From NCBI GenBank assembly GCA_021731165.1, contig JAKFXY010000016.1:1-55974 (forward strand): 55,974 bases of DNA, written 5' to 3'. The position numbers were made by a program, and so were the translations under genes. The stretch is from Acidobacteriota bacterium. GTDB taxonomy: Bacteria > Acidobacteriota > Vicinamibacteria > Vicinamibacterales > UBA2999. Under the pieces are notes generated by a model. The model was given only the letters and a program-made list of their open reading frames with translations, searched no databases and was not told the origin of the DNA. Positions 22,077 through 30,868 of the stretch are shown here, piece after piece (the first letter of the stretch is position 1; the number at the start of each line of letters is the position of its first letter).

Positions 22077-23927
22077 ATGGCCCTCGTGGAGACGGCCACC
22101 ATCAGCTATCGCGTCGCGGATTTTCTCAAAAAGCACCCGCCGTTTCACTCGGTGGCCGACGAGGATCTGCTCGCCCTTGCGGCGCGCGGCCGCGTCAGAT
22201 TTTACGAGCCGAACGAGTATCTCCTGTGGCAAGGGGAGCCGCACCGTCCTCAAGTCTTCGTCATCCAGCAGGGTACCGTCTCGCTGTGGGACGAATCGAG
22301 CACGCTCGCGGAGCTGCGAGACGTTCGCGGCGCGGGCGACATGCTGGGGATCGAGCGCTTCAACGACGTCCACGCGTGCCTGTACTCCGCGCGCTCGGAA
22401 AGCGACGTGGTGGTCTACGCGTTCCCGTCGGAAGACCTCGAAGAGCTGTTCTCGAAATATCCGCGCGCCCGCGAGTACGTGAACGCGGAGGGCCGCGTCA
22501 CGGTTGACTACCACGCCACCGGCGAACGCCGCGACCTGAGCGGCGTCTTCCTGCAGCAGCTCGTGGCGCACAAAACGCTCGTCCGGTGCGACACGCGCGA
22601 CAGTATCCGCGACGCGGCGCGGCGCATGATAACTGCGGGCGCTGACGCGCTGGCCGTCGTCGATGCCGAGCACCGCGCGCGCGCGATTCTGACCGCCACC
22701 GACTTTGTCGAGTGGGTCGCCCAGGGCGGTGGCAGCGCGGATGAGCCCGTCGAGCGCCTGGTCGATGCCGCTCCGGTGGTGCTTGGCGCGAACGCGACAG
22801 TTCCCGAAGGCGTGCTGGCGATGAGTCGTGCGGATGCGCAGGCATTGGCCATCACCCACGATGGCACCGCGCACGGCCGGGTGAGCGCCGTGGTCAGCAG
22901 TCGCGACCTGGGAGCGGTCTTCGGCGAACAGCCCGTGACGCTCCTTCACGAGATTCGGGGCGCCGCCGACACACAGGCGTTGCGGGACCTGAATCATCGT
23001 GCCCGGGCCTTCACGCTGCAGTACCTCACCAGCGCCGCCTCCGTTGACTGGCTGGCGCAATTCACCCAGCTGACCGATGCCAGCATCCTGAGGCGGATCG
23101 TGGCGATGGCCGGCGGCGGCCAGCTCGCGGCGTGCTGGTGCTTCGCTGGATCGTCGGGACGCGCCGAGTCCCTCACGCGGCTCGCACCGCAGATCGTCCT
23201 CGTGCTCGACAACGGACAGGCTCGTGGTCCGGCGCTCGATGCGTACAATCGCGTGATCGCATCCCTGCCGGAGTGCGACTACATTCCTCGGCTGAATCTC
23301 CCGTTCACGTCGTCGTTCTATGTCGCGACGCTGGACGAATGGAAGGATCGCTACCGCCGATGGGTGAGCGAGCCGGTCCGTGAGGAGATGTACCGGTCGC
23401 GCACGCTCTTCGATCTGCGTCCCATCCACGGCCGCAGCTCGTTGTGGGAGGAGATCGGCACCACGGTGACGGAGCGGGTCGATACCGACTTCCTGCACGT
23501 CATCGCCAACGACTGCCTCGCGAGCCTGCCCCCGCTCACGTTCTTTCAGGATGCGGTGGTGGACAAGTCCGGGGAGCAGACCGCCATCTTCCACCTCGAG
23601 GAGAGCGCGCTGCGCCCGCTCGTGGACGTCGGACGGGTGTTCGGCATGGCAGCCGGAACCGTCTTCGGCCACTCGACCATCGAACGGCTGGCCACCACGA
23701 GGACGTTGCTGCCGGACCAGCAGGAGCTGTTCCGGGAGGCGGCCGACACGTTTCGCGTGGTGCTCTGGCAACAGGGCCGCATTGGCATCAGCGAGGGCAC
23801 CAGCGGCATCGATTTGCCCCCCGCGCTTCTCAGCCGCCATGACCGGCAGATTCTGAAGGGCGGCTTCCGCTCGATTCTGCGCCTCCTGCAGTTCACCGCC
23901 AATCCGGCATGGATCGCGACTCGGTAG
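22077..23927 (+). CDS. cNMP-binding/CBS/DUF294 protein with degenerate nucleotidyltransferase site
   Basis: A protein of 616 residues. Order: cyclic-nucleotide-binding-like domain (about 10-130), two CBS motifs (about 160-290), a DUF294 nucleotidyltransferase-like domain (about 320-450) and a DUF294 C-terminal helical domain. In the third, G-S-S-G-R-A-E is kept, but the D-x-D that should follow is replaced (LTRLAPQIVLVL), so transfer activity is doubtful. Related proteins act as energy-status sensors. It overlaps the exonuclease gene by 19 bases, a pair seen in other bacteria. The ATG is very close to the predicted transcript start; a GTG at 22086 is an alternative. Confidence 0.85.
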   Translation: MALVETATISYRVADFLKKHPPFHSVADEDLLALAARGRVRFYEPNEYLLWQGEPHRPQVFVIQQGTVSLWDESSTLAELRDVRGAGDMLGIERFNDVHACLYSARSESDVVVYAFPSEDLEELFSKYPRAREYVNAEGRVTVDYHATGERRDLSGVFLQQLVAHKTLVRCDTRDSIRDAARRMITAGADALAVVDAEHRARAILTATDFVEWVAQGGGSADEPVERLVDAAPVVLGANATVPEGVLAMSRADAQALAITHDGTAHGRVSAVVSSRDLGAVFGEQPVTLLHEIRGAADTQALRDLNHRARAFTLQYLTSAASVDWLAQFTQLTDASILRRIVAMAGGGQLAACWCFAGSSGRAESLTRLAPQIVLVLDNGQARGPALDAYNRVIASLPECDYIPRLNLPFTSSFYVATLDEWKDRYRRWVSEPVREEMYRSRTLFDLRPIHGRSSLWEEIGTTVTERVDTDFLHVIANDCLASLPPLTFFQDAVVDKSGEQTAIFHLEESALRPLVDVGRVFGMAAGTVFGHSTIERLATTRTLLPDQQELFREAADTFRVVLWQQGRIGISEGTSGIDLPPALLSRHDRQILKGGFRSILRLLQFTANPAWIATR

Positions 23928-24589
23928 CGGCCCCGGCGTTCATCGACCGGTACCGGGCGCGTTTCGACACCACCTGGCACGACGACACGGCCATCGATCG
24001 CGTGCGCTTCGTCGTGCTGGACTCGGAAACCACGGGACTCAATCCGGCGACCGATCGACTCATCACCCTTGGCGCCGTCGCGGTCGAAGGCGGTGAAATC
24101 CGGCTCGACGACGCGTTCGACGCGCTTATCGCGGTGGATCAGAACACGCCGGCGGTGACCGTGCACGGCATCACCCGGGACGAGAGCCGGCGCGGCGTGC
24201 GGGAACCCGAGGCGCTCGAACGGTTCCTCGCCTACCTCGCGGACGGCGTGATCGTGGGACATCACATCGGCCATGACATCGGCATGCTCGACGCGGGATA
24301 CGAGCGTCACTGGGGCTTCCACCTTGGCAACCGCAGCATCGACACGATGGACCTGACACTGCATCTCGAGCGCGACGGGGCGTTCGCGGGGCATCCGCGT
24401 ATCCGCCACTTCACGCTCGACGCGCTGTGTGAGCTCTTTGGCGTGGTTCCGCACGATCGTCACACCGCGAGCGGCGATGCGTTCATGACCGCGCAGGTGT
24501 TTCTCCGGCTGCTCCGCCTGGCGTGGAGACACGATCGCCGGACGCTCGGGTGCCTGGCCGAGCCGTTTCCCGACACCGAGGAGCGCTAG
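23909..24589 (+). CDS. DnaQ-like 3'-5' exonuclease
   Basis: A protein of 226 residues of the DEDDh family. Exo I is LDSETTG (D38, E40), Exo II is GHHIGHD (D123), Exo III is HTASGDA (His about 183, Asp about 188). The N-terminal 30 residues precede the catalytic core. The Pol III epsilon family fits, but pairing with a DUF294 protein suggests a separate nucleic acid or nucleotide processing role. Its TAG stop lies within a CTAG that also ends the convergent CRTAC1 gene. Confidence 0.88.
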   Translation: MDRDSVAAPAFIDRYRARFDTTWHDDTAIDRVRFVVLDSETTGLNPATDRLITLGAVAVEGGEIRLDDAFDALIAVDQNTPAVTVHGITRDESRRGVREPEALERFLAYLADGVIVGHHIGHDIGMLDAGYERHWGFHLGNRSIDTMDLTLHLERDGAFAGHPRIRHFTLDALCELFGVVPHDRHTASGDAFMTAQVFLRLLRLAWRHDRRTLGCLAEPFPDTEER

Positions 24590-26274
24590 GGGAGGGCCGG
24601 CGCGATCCCCTTGCCTTCCGTGCACTCGTAGGCGCGGCCCGACGCCACGTTCGTGAACTCCTCGGTTCTCCCGCTTGGCCAACTGATGACCATGCGGTCC
24701 ACCCGGTCGCGGGTGCCGACGCCGAAGGTCACTGGCAGCTCCGACTGGGAGAGATAGCTGGACCCGCTCTTGACGGTTCGCGTCTGCGTGGTCCCACCGT
24801 GAAAGACGCGAACGGTTGCGCCAATGGCGTCGCGATTCGAGCGTGTGCCGACGAGGCGCAGCCGCAGACTCCGGTTGCCGCCAACCTGGTCGTTTCGGAA
24901 CAGGACCGCCGGGCCGTTGTTGGTGGTCATGAGGAGATCGACGTCGCCATCCCGATCGAAGTCTCCATACGCCAGCCCCCGGGCGACCCGCGGCTGTGCG
25001 AACCCGCGTCCGAGCGCGGGCGCGATATCTCGAAAACGGCCGCCGCCTTCATTCAGGAAGAGGAGTGGCGGCTGCGCGTAACCCTGGTTGCCCCGAATGT
25101 TTCTGACGGTGTCGTCGATGTGGCCGTTGGCGACGACGAGATCGAGCGCGCCGTCGAGGTTGAGGTCGGCGAAGACGCAACCGAACCCGAGCCGGTTGCG
25201 TGACGGGAGGCCAACGCCCGCGCCCGTGGCGACGTCGCGATACACGCCAGCCTCCCGCGCGTGATAGAGCCCGAGCATTTCTCCCTCGAAATTGGTGATG
25301 GCGATGCCCGCCGCGCCTGAGTTGTCGAAGTCGGCGATGTCCACCCCCATGCCGGCCCGCGCCTTGCCGTCCTCGCTCAGCGCGACGCCCGCCTGGAGCG
25401 CGACGTCCCTGAAGGTGCCGTTGCGGAGGTTGCGATAGAGCTTGTTGGGCTGCGTGTCGTTGGCCACGAACAGGTCGGGCCAGCCGTCCTGGTCGTAGTC
25501 GATCGTCGCCACGCCGAGCGACTTGGAGCTCGAGTCGAAGATCCCGCAGGTCGCCGTGACGTCCTCGAAGGTTCCATTACCGCGGTTCCGGAAGAGCCAG
25601 CAGGTCTCGCCCCGATAGGCTTCCGGCGTGCAGTAGGACTTCTGCTTGCCGTCGAGGCTGCAGAAGACGTCGTGTTCAGCAGACCAGCGGACGTAGTTGC
25701 ACACGAACAGATCAAGGAGCCCGTCGCGGTCGAAGTCCACCCACATGGCGGATGCGCTGAAGGCGAGCCGCCCGCCAAGGCCGCTCGTGCGCGTCGCATC
25801 CACGAACGTCCCCTTGCCGGTGTTGCGAAAGAACCTGTTCTGACCAACGCAGGTGACCAGGAGATCCGGAAACCCGTCGTTGGTGACGTCGCCTACCGCC
25901 ACGCCCATGCCGTAGAGCTCGACGTCGAGGCCCGCCGCGCGCGTGACGTCGGTGAAGGTCCCGTTCCTGTTGTTCCGGTACAAGCGGAGCGTGGAGCGCT
26001 GCCGTTTGTGGCCGGGCCAGTCCATCCCGTTGACGAGCAGGATGTCCTGCCAGCCGTCGTTGTCGTAGTCGAGAAACGCACAGCCCGACCCGAGCGTTTC
26101 GGGCAAGAGCGTCCCGCCGTAGGCACCGTTGTTGTGGCGAAACGTGAGACCAGCCGCGCCGGTGACGTCAACGAGCCTGAAGCCCGACGCCGGTGATTGC
26201 GCGAGGAGGTCCGGCCGAAAAGCCGAGGCCGCCAGCCCTCTGCCGCAATTTCTCAGGAAGTCCCGGCGTCTCAC
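24586..26274 (-). CDS. CRTAC1-type FG-GAP/VCBS protein with ASPIC/UnbV end, Tat-exported
   Basis: A protein of 562 residues from a GTG. The N-terminus is a twin-arginine signal (MRRRDFLRNCGRGLAASAF). The body holds six to seven beta-propeller repeats with calcium-binding D-x-D-x-D/N-G loops (DYDNDGWQD, DFDRDGLLD, DYDQDGWPD, DLNLDGALD, DFDRDGDVD). The last 90 residues are an ASPIC/UnbV domain. An internal insert with four cysteines lies near 215-240. The function is probably cell-surface binding. Its start overlaps the stop of the response regulator gene (GTGA), so it is the third gene of a two-component operon. Confidence 0.9.
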   Translation of the reverse strand: MRRRDFLRNCGRGLAASAFRPDLLAQSPASGFRLVDVTGAAGLTFRHNNGAYGGTLLPETLGSGCAFLDYDNDGWQDILLVNGMDWPGHKRQRSTLRLYRNNRNGTFTDVTRAAGLDVELYGMGVAVGDVTNDGFPDLLVTCVGQNRFFRNTGKGTFVDATRTSGLGGRLAFSASAMWVDFDRDGLLDLFVCNYVRWSAEHDVFCSLDGKQKSYCTPEAYRGETCWLFRNRGNGTFEDVTATCGIFDSSSKSLGVATIDYDQDGWPDLFVANDTQPNKLYRNLRNGTFRDVALQAGVALSEDGKARAGMGVDIADFDNSGAAGIAITNFEGEMLGLYHAREAGVYRDVATGAGVGLPSRNRLGFGCVFADLNLDGALDLVVANGHIDDTVRNIRGNQGYAQPPLLFLNEGGGRFRDIAPALGRGFAQPRVARGLAYGDFDRDGDVDLLMTTNNGPAVLFRNDQVGGNRSLRLRLVGTRSNRDAIGATVRVFHGGTTQTRTVKSGSSYLSQSELPVTFGVGTRDRVDRMVISWPSGRTEEFTNVASGRAYECTEGKGIAPALP

Positions 26275-26900
26275 AGCGGGTTCACCAGCCCGTTTCGGAT
26301 GGCATACACCACGAGCTCCGCGGTCTTGTGCACGCCCAGGGTATTCATGACGTTGGCGCGATGCACGGCAACCGTGTTCACGCTGAGCCCGAGCTGTTCC
26401 GCGATAGCCGGATTCGACAGGCCGTCGCAGATGAGCCGCAGAACTTCAAGTTCCCTCGAGGTCAGGCCGCGCGTGCGCTCGCCGGCCAAGGGCGCCGGAC
26501 GAATCAGCGCCGGGTCGAGCACCTGCTCACCCGCCGCCACGCGTCTGACGGCGGCCGCCAGGTCGAGATCAAGAGCGTTCTTGAGGATGTACCCGCGTGC
26601 GCCGGCCGCCATGGCCTGTTGGACGAGTGTTTCCTCCGCGTGCATGCTGAGCATCAGCACCGCCGTGTCGGGCACGCTGGCCAGAATCGCGCGGATGGCC
26701 GCAAGCCCGCTGGTGCCAGGCATGGCGGCATCCATCACCACGACGCGCGGCTTCAACTCCGCGACCAGTCGAATAGCCGCGTCTCCGTCCCCGGCCTCGC
26801 CAACCACGACAATCGACGGGTCATCTTCGAGCAGCCGGCGAAAGCCGCGGCGTACCAGCGTGTGGTCGTCCACGAGCAGGACCGTGATCGATTCAGTCAC
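26271..26900 (-). CDS. NarL/LuxR-type response regulator
   Basis: A protein of 209 residues. The receiver domain has the acidic pair D11/D12 and phospho-acceptor D57 (VVVMDAAMPG), with Thr/Ser and Lys switch positions later (LMLSMHA, YILKNA). A linker leads to a LuxR helix-turn-helix (about 145-190; LTSRELEVLRLICDGLS, then NPAIAEQLGLSVNTV). It starts at GTG overlapping the kinase stop by GTGA and is coupled in the same way to the CRTAC1 gene. It is the cognate regulator of the kinase at 26897-28243. Confidence 0.92.
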   Translation of the reverse strand: MTESITVLLVDDHTLVRRGFRRLLEDDPSIVVVGEAGDGDAAIRLVAELKPRVVVMDAAMPGTSGLAAIRAILASVPDTAVLMLSMHAEETLVQQAMAAGARGYILKNALDLDLAAAVRRVAAGEQVLDPALIRPAPLAGERTRGLTSRELEVLRLICDGLSNPAIAEQLGLSVNTVAVHRANVMNTLGVHKTAELVVYAIRNGLVNPL

Positions 26901-28243
26901 GATGCCGTCCTGCCTGGCGTCATCGGCACCCGCAGCTGCACCAGCGTGCCTCCCTCGGGCGGCCGCGTGAACCGAAGCGTGCCGCCAAGCAGCTCGGCCC
27001 GCTCACGCATCGTGACGAGGCCGAGCCCGCGGCGCAGGCGGCCGGGCTCCAAACCCTTTCCGTGATCCTCAATCTCCAGCTCCAGCCACCCGGCGTCGGC
27101 GCGCAGACGGACCCAGGCGCGGGTCGCGCCGGAGTGGCGCGCCACGTTGTTCACCGCCTCCTGGAGCACGCGGTAGACATGGATGCCGATCGTTCCATCG
27201 ACAGCCTTTGGCGCGTGGGCGTTCTCGTATGAGACATGAATGCCGAGCTGCTTCTCCACCGTCGAGAGATACCACTCCGCGGTACTCGGCAGGCCGAGCT
27301 CTTCGAGAATCGACGGATGGAGCGTCTGCGACAGCCCGCGCACGTTCTCGAGGGCGGATTGCGCCACCTCGCCGATCTCGCGCAGGTCGGAGTGGAGTGG
27401 GGAGTTTTCCGGCGCCTGCCGTCGCGCGCGCCCGAGCATCGATCCCATCGCCGTGAGGAGCTGCCCCAGGTCGTCGTGCAGCTCGCGGGAGATCTCGCGC
27501 AGCGTCAGGTCGCGCGTGGCGATGAGCCGCTGGGCCAGCTCGCCCCGCTGTTCCGAAAGGGCCGCGAGTCGCGCAAAGAGGCGGCGGTTTGAGCGGATTA
27601 AGTACAGGCTCGTCGCGGCGATCGCTCCGAGCGTCGCGGCCAGGAACCAATAGACATTCCGTTGTACCTGTTCGTAGATGTTCTGTACCTGCCCGGCGGT
27701 CTGCTCCTCGCTCTCGTTGTTCTGGACGAGCAGCCGTGCGACGGCGGTGCCGAGCGCCGCCTGCCGCGCCTGAAGGGACAGCCGGATCTGAGCGCGCGCT
27801 TCCTCGGTCTGCCCGGCGCGGGCAAGGTCGAAGATCCGGTTGGAGGCATCCCAGAACTGCGCCACCGCGCTCGCGAGATACTGCGTTTGTTCGGGTGTTC
27901 GACGCGCGACGGCCACCTCCCCCTCGCGCCGCAGCGCATCGTCCAGATCCGTCCGGATGCGATCGAATTGCGCCGACCAGGCGGTGAGCGGGTAGGGCTC
28001 CTCGGTGTCCAGCATGTCGCGCATCGCGAGGCCGAGCTGGTTCAGATCGTTCTGGATGCGAAGCAGTTGCAGCGAGTCCTTGCGGTTGCGATCGGCCAGG
28101 TCCGTTTGAAGCCGTTGCAACCCCGAGATCTGGTTAGTGATGTACCCGGAATAGGCGACGACGGTGGCAAGGGTAATCAGCAACCCCAGCCACAGGGCTG
28201 TCGCGGGGGAGCGGCCGTGGGCGCGTCCGTCATCAGTCCGCAT
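26897..28243 (-). CDS. NarX-like sensor histidine kinase (HisKA_3)
   Basis: A protein of 448 residues from MRTDDGRAHG. TM1 is about 17-36, an extracytoplasmic all-helical bundle about 37-195, and TM2 about 197-216. A short coiled linker leads to HisKA_3 with phospho-acceptor H256 (ISRELHDDLGQ), followed by a HATPase_c with N-box EAVNNVARHS and G-boxes EDHGKGL and GLGLVTM. The signal is unknown. The frame stays open far upstream but shows no protein-like sequence there. It is coupled by GTGA to its regulator. Confidence 0.9.
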   Translation of the reverse strand: MRTDDGRAHGRSPATALWLGLLITLATVVAYSGYITNQISGLQRLQTDLADRNRKDSLQLLRIQNDLNQLGLAMRDMLDTEEPYPLTAWSAQFDRIRTDLDDALRREGEVAVARRTPEQTQYLASAVAQFWDASNRIFDLARAGQTEEARAQIRLSLQARQAALGTAVARLLVQNNESEEQTAGQVQNIYEQVQRNVYWFLAATLGAIAATSLYLIRSNRRLFARLAALSEQRGELAQRLIATRDLTLREISRELHDDLGQLLTAMGSMLGRARRQAPENSPLHSDLREIGEVAQSALENVRGLSQTLHPSILEELGLPSTAEWYLSTVEKQLGIHVSYENAHAPKAVDGTIGIHVYRVLQEAVNNVARHSGATRAWVRLRADAGWLELEIEDHGKGLEPGRLRRGLGLVTMRERAELLGGTLRFTRPPEGGTLVQLRVPMTPGRTAS

Positions 28244-28457
28244 CGGGGCGTGGCGGAATCTTAACGCGGTGGCGCGCGAACCCGCGGTTCCCCTTGCCCG
28301 CCAGTGGGCCTCGCGTGTCATGCGCGCGCGGTGCACGCCACATTGGACGGTGTGGACGTTCGTCTGATCGACTTGCGCCACGGCCGAGTTCAACCAGTGC
28401 CTCGAGGCCGCTGCGCAGTTCACCCGGAGCGCGAAGGGTTGACCAGGGATGACGCAG

Positions 28458-28477
28458 GTAATACACTTTGTAATACA
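28458..28477 (+). promoter_or_regulatory. Putative VapB operator: tandem GTAATACA
   Basis: GTAATACA at 28458-28465 and 28470-28477, 12 bp apart, forms an AT-rich island just before the AGGAGG (28477-28482) of the antitoxin gene. Ribbon-helix-helix antitoxins usually bind short repeats overlapping their own promoter, so autoregulation is expected. Confidence 0.5.
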
Positions 28478-28485
28478 GGAGGTGG

Positions 28486-28749
28486 ATGGTGGCCACTCGG
28501 ACGGTGAGACTCGACGAAGAGGCGGAGGCGGCACTCCAGCAGATTCGCGATGCCACGGGGTTGCCGATTTCGGAGGCGCTGAAGCAGGGGCTGCAGTCCT
28601 TGAGGCGACGCGTCGGGGAGGAATCCGGGCGAAGGCCCTACGACCTCTACCAGCAGCTTGATCTCGGCGCGGGCGGTTACGCGATCGCGCCGTCAACGGA
28701 TACGCGCGGCGGCGTTGCCACCGCGCTTCGCAAGAAATTTCGGCGATGA
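28486..28749 (+). CDS. Ribbon-helix-helix antitoxin (VapB-like)
   Basis: A protein of 87 residues. The first 45 form an RHH DNA-binding domain: strand TRTVRLDEEAE, then two helices ending ISEALKQGLQSLR. The C-terminal half (YDLYQQLDLGAGGYAI, TALRKKF) is the typical toxin-binding tail of CopG/RHH antitoxins in this class. ATG has AGGAGG three bases upstream. Its stop overlaps the toxin start by ATGA. Confidence 0.88.
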   Translation: MVATRTVRLDEEAEAALQQIRDATGLPISEALKQGLQSLRRRVGEESGRRPYDLYQQLDLGAGGYAIAPSTDTRGGVATALRKKFRR

Positions 28750-29159
28750 TCCTCGTGGACACGGGGCCCCTTGTCGCCCTGTTCGATCCCCAAGACGGGC
28801 GGCACGACGAGTGCGTAAGAACCCTCAAGGAGATCCGGGAGCCGATTCTCACCACGACGGCCGTGCTCACCGAGGCGTTTCACATGTTGGGCCCGGCGAG
28901 CATGGGGTCGGACCGCTTGAGGGAGTTCATCGAAAGCGGGGGACTGTCGGTGTGGTTCTTTGACCGACCCGCACTGACGCGAGCGTTCGAGCTCATGGAA
29001 TCGTACGCGGATCATCCAATGGATCTGGCGGACGCGTCGCTCGTGACTGCCGCGGAGGCGCTCGGAACCCGACGGGTGTTCACGATCGATCGGAGCGACT
29101 TCGAGACGTATCGAGTGCGTCGCGGGCATCGCCATCACGCGCTGCAGATTGTCTCCTGA
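28746..29159 (+). CDS. PIN-domain ribonuclease toxin (VapC-like)
   Basis: A protein of 137 residues. PIN-domain acidic residues are all present: D5 (LVDTGPLVALF), E43 (VLTEAFHML), D93/D96 (PMDLADASLV) and D115 (FTIDRSDF). It should cleave RNA, commonly tRNA or rRNA in VapC relatives, and be held inactive by the RHH partner. The intact catalytic set suggests a working toxin. Confidence 0.9.
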   Translation: MILVDTGPLVALFDPQDGRHDECVRTLKEIREPILTTTAVLTEAFHMLGPASMGSDRLREFIESGGLSVWFFDRPALTRAFELMESYADHPMDLADASLVTAAEALGTRRVFTIDRSDFETYRVRRGHRHHALQIVS

Positions 29160-29333
29160 CCCGTGTTCCGTGAGACCCACCGGAGGAATACGGTCACTCG
29201 CAGGGAATATTTCCGTTAGAATCCGTGCCGAAGCGCGGCCGGCGCCCGTCGGCCGGCGTTGCTCAGGGGCGCCATCGTGATCGTCACGAAAGCCGGTGGG
29301 CTCGGCGCCATGAGTGTGAGCATGGGGAACAGC

Positions 29334-30860
29334 ATGAGAATTCCGACCGCCGTTGTCGTCGCCATGTGGCTGCCCGCCATGGCCTACGCCCAGCAACCGT
29401 CCGCCGATGCGGCGGCGTGCGATCGTCTCGCCGGTACATTGAAGCTGCCGAATACGACGGTGATGGCAACCCGTGCGGTCGCGGCGGGACGATTCGTGGC
29501 GCCAGGTGCGGCCGAAGGGTCGCGGGTATACGCCGACCTTCCTGCGTTCTGCCGCGTGGAGCTGAAGCTCACGCCATCCCCTGATTCGGACATCAGGTCA
29601 GAGGTCTGGCTGCCGCAGTCAGGCTGGAACGGCAAGTTCCAGCAGGTCGGCAATGGATCCTGGGCCGGATCGATCCAGTACGGCGCGATTGCCGAGGCGC
29701 TCCGGCGCGGCTACGCCGCGGCGTCGAGCGATGCCGGACATTCAGGAACGGACGCGAGCTTCGCGCTTGGCCATCCCGAGAAGCTGGCTGACTTCGGCTA
29801 TCGCGCGATGCACGAGACCGCCGTGCAGAGCAAGGCCACGATTGCCGCCTTCTATGGCAGGCCGGCGCGGTTGTCCTACTTCAACGGCTGCTCTGGAGGC
29901 GGTCGGATGGCCTTCCAGGAGGCACAGCGGTTTCCCGCCGACTTCGACGCCATCCTCGCCGGTGCCCCAGGCTACGACCGCGTGAACCAGAGCGTGCAGA
30001 TGCTGATGAACGCCAAGGCCACGCTCGACCGTCCCGAGAGCATGATTCCCTCGAGCAAGTACCCCGTCATTCACCGCGCGGCGCTCAACGCGTGCGATGC
30101 AGGCGATGGACTGAAGGACGGCCTGATCAGCAATCCGCTGCAGTGCCGCTTCGATCCCGCGGTGCTGCAGTGCAAGGGCACCGACGCCGCCGATTGTCTC
30201 ACCACGGCGCAGGTCGGCGCCGCGAAGCAGATCTACGCCGGAGTGAAGCACCCGAAGACCGGTGTGGAGATCTTTCCGGGACTGGAACCGGGGAGTGAGC
30301 TGGCGTGGGGTGGTCCGGTCGGAGGGCCGGCGCCCCTGGCGGTCGGCGGGGATCTGTTCAAGTTCGTCGTGTTCAAGAATCCACAGTGGGACTTCAGGAC
30401 GTTCGATCTGGCGAGGGACTACGACGCCGTGCATGCCATTGACAGCCTTGACCTGAGTCCGACGTCTCCGGATCTCAGGGCCTTCACCGCGCGCGGCGGC
30501 ACGCTGCTCATGTATCACGGGTGGGCCGATCAGAACATCGCGCCACGATCGTCGGTGAACTATCACGCGAGGCTGGTCGAGACGCTGGGCCAGAAGCAGG
30601 TAGAGGATTCGGTTCGGCTGTTCCTTGCGCCAGGGATGGCGCACTGCGGCGGCGGCGAAGGGCCAAACACCTTCGACGCGCTGACCGCGCTCGAGCGGTG
30701 GCGCGAACAGAGCCAGGCGCCCACGGAGATCATCGCGTCGCATCTGACGGCTACCGGCGCCGCCGACCGGACGCGTCCCCTGTGCGCGTACCCCCAGGTC
30801 GCGAAATACAAGGGCACCGGGAGTATCGACCAGGCGAGCAGCTTCGTCTGCTCCAGGTAG
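29334..30860 (+). CDS. Tannase/feruloyl esterase-family protein, secreted
   Basis: A protein of 508 residues from MRIPTAVVVAMWLPAMAYAQ, a good signal peptide with GGGGAA-like ribosome site; ATGs 12 and 24 bases upstream are possible. The nucleophile is S187 in NGCSGGGR, acid D in YHGWADQ (about 407) and His in GMAHCGGG (about 447), with flanking cysteines that form the family's disulfide next to Ser and His. It should hydrolyse ester bonds of plant phenolics such as gallate or ferulate esters. The methyltransferase gene follows after eight bases. Confidence 0.9.
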   Translation: MRIPTAVVVAMWLPAMAYAQQPSADAAACDRLAGTLKLPNTTVMATRAVAAGRFVAPGAAEGSRVYADLPAFCRVELKLTPSPDSDIRSEVWLPQSGWNGKFQQVGNGSWAGSIQYGAIAEALRRGYAAASSDAGHSGTDASFALGHPEKLADFGYRAMHETAVQSKATIAAFYGRPARLSYFNGCSGGGRMAFQEAQRFPADFDAILAGAPGYDRVNQSVQMLMNAKATLDRPESMIPSSKYPVIHRAALNACDAGDGLKDGLISNPLQCRFDPAVLQCKGTDAADCLTTAQVGAAKQIYAGVKHPKTGVEIFPGLEPGSELAWGGPVGGPAPLAVGGDLFKFVVFKNPQWDFRTFDLARDYDAVHAIDSLDLSPTSPDLRAFTARGGTLLMYHGWADQNIAPRSSVNYHARLVETLGQKQVEDSVRLFLAPGMAHCGGGEGPNTFDALTALERWREQSQAPTEIIASHLTATGAADRTRPLCAYPQVAKYKGTGSIDQASSFVCSR

Positions 30861-30868
30861 GCTGAGCT

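Noticed and set aside
21936-23840. 634-codon frame antisense to the DUF294 gene
   Set aside because: Covers a gene with clear domains on the other strand; composition typical of antisense frames.
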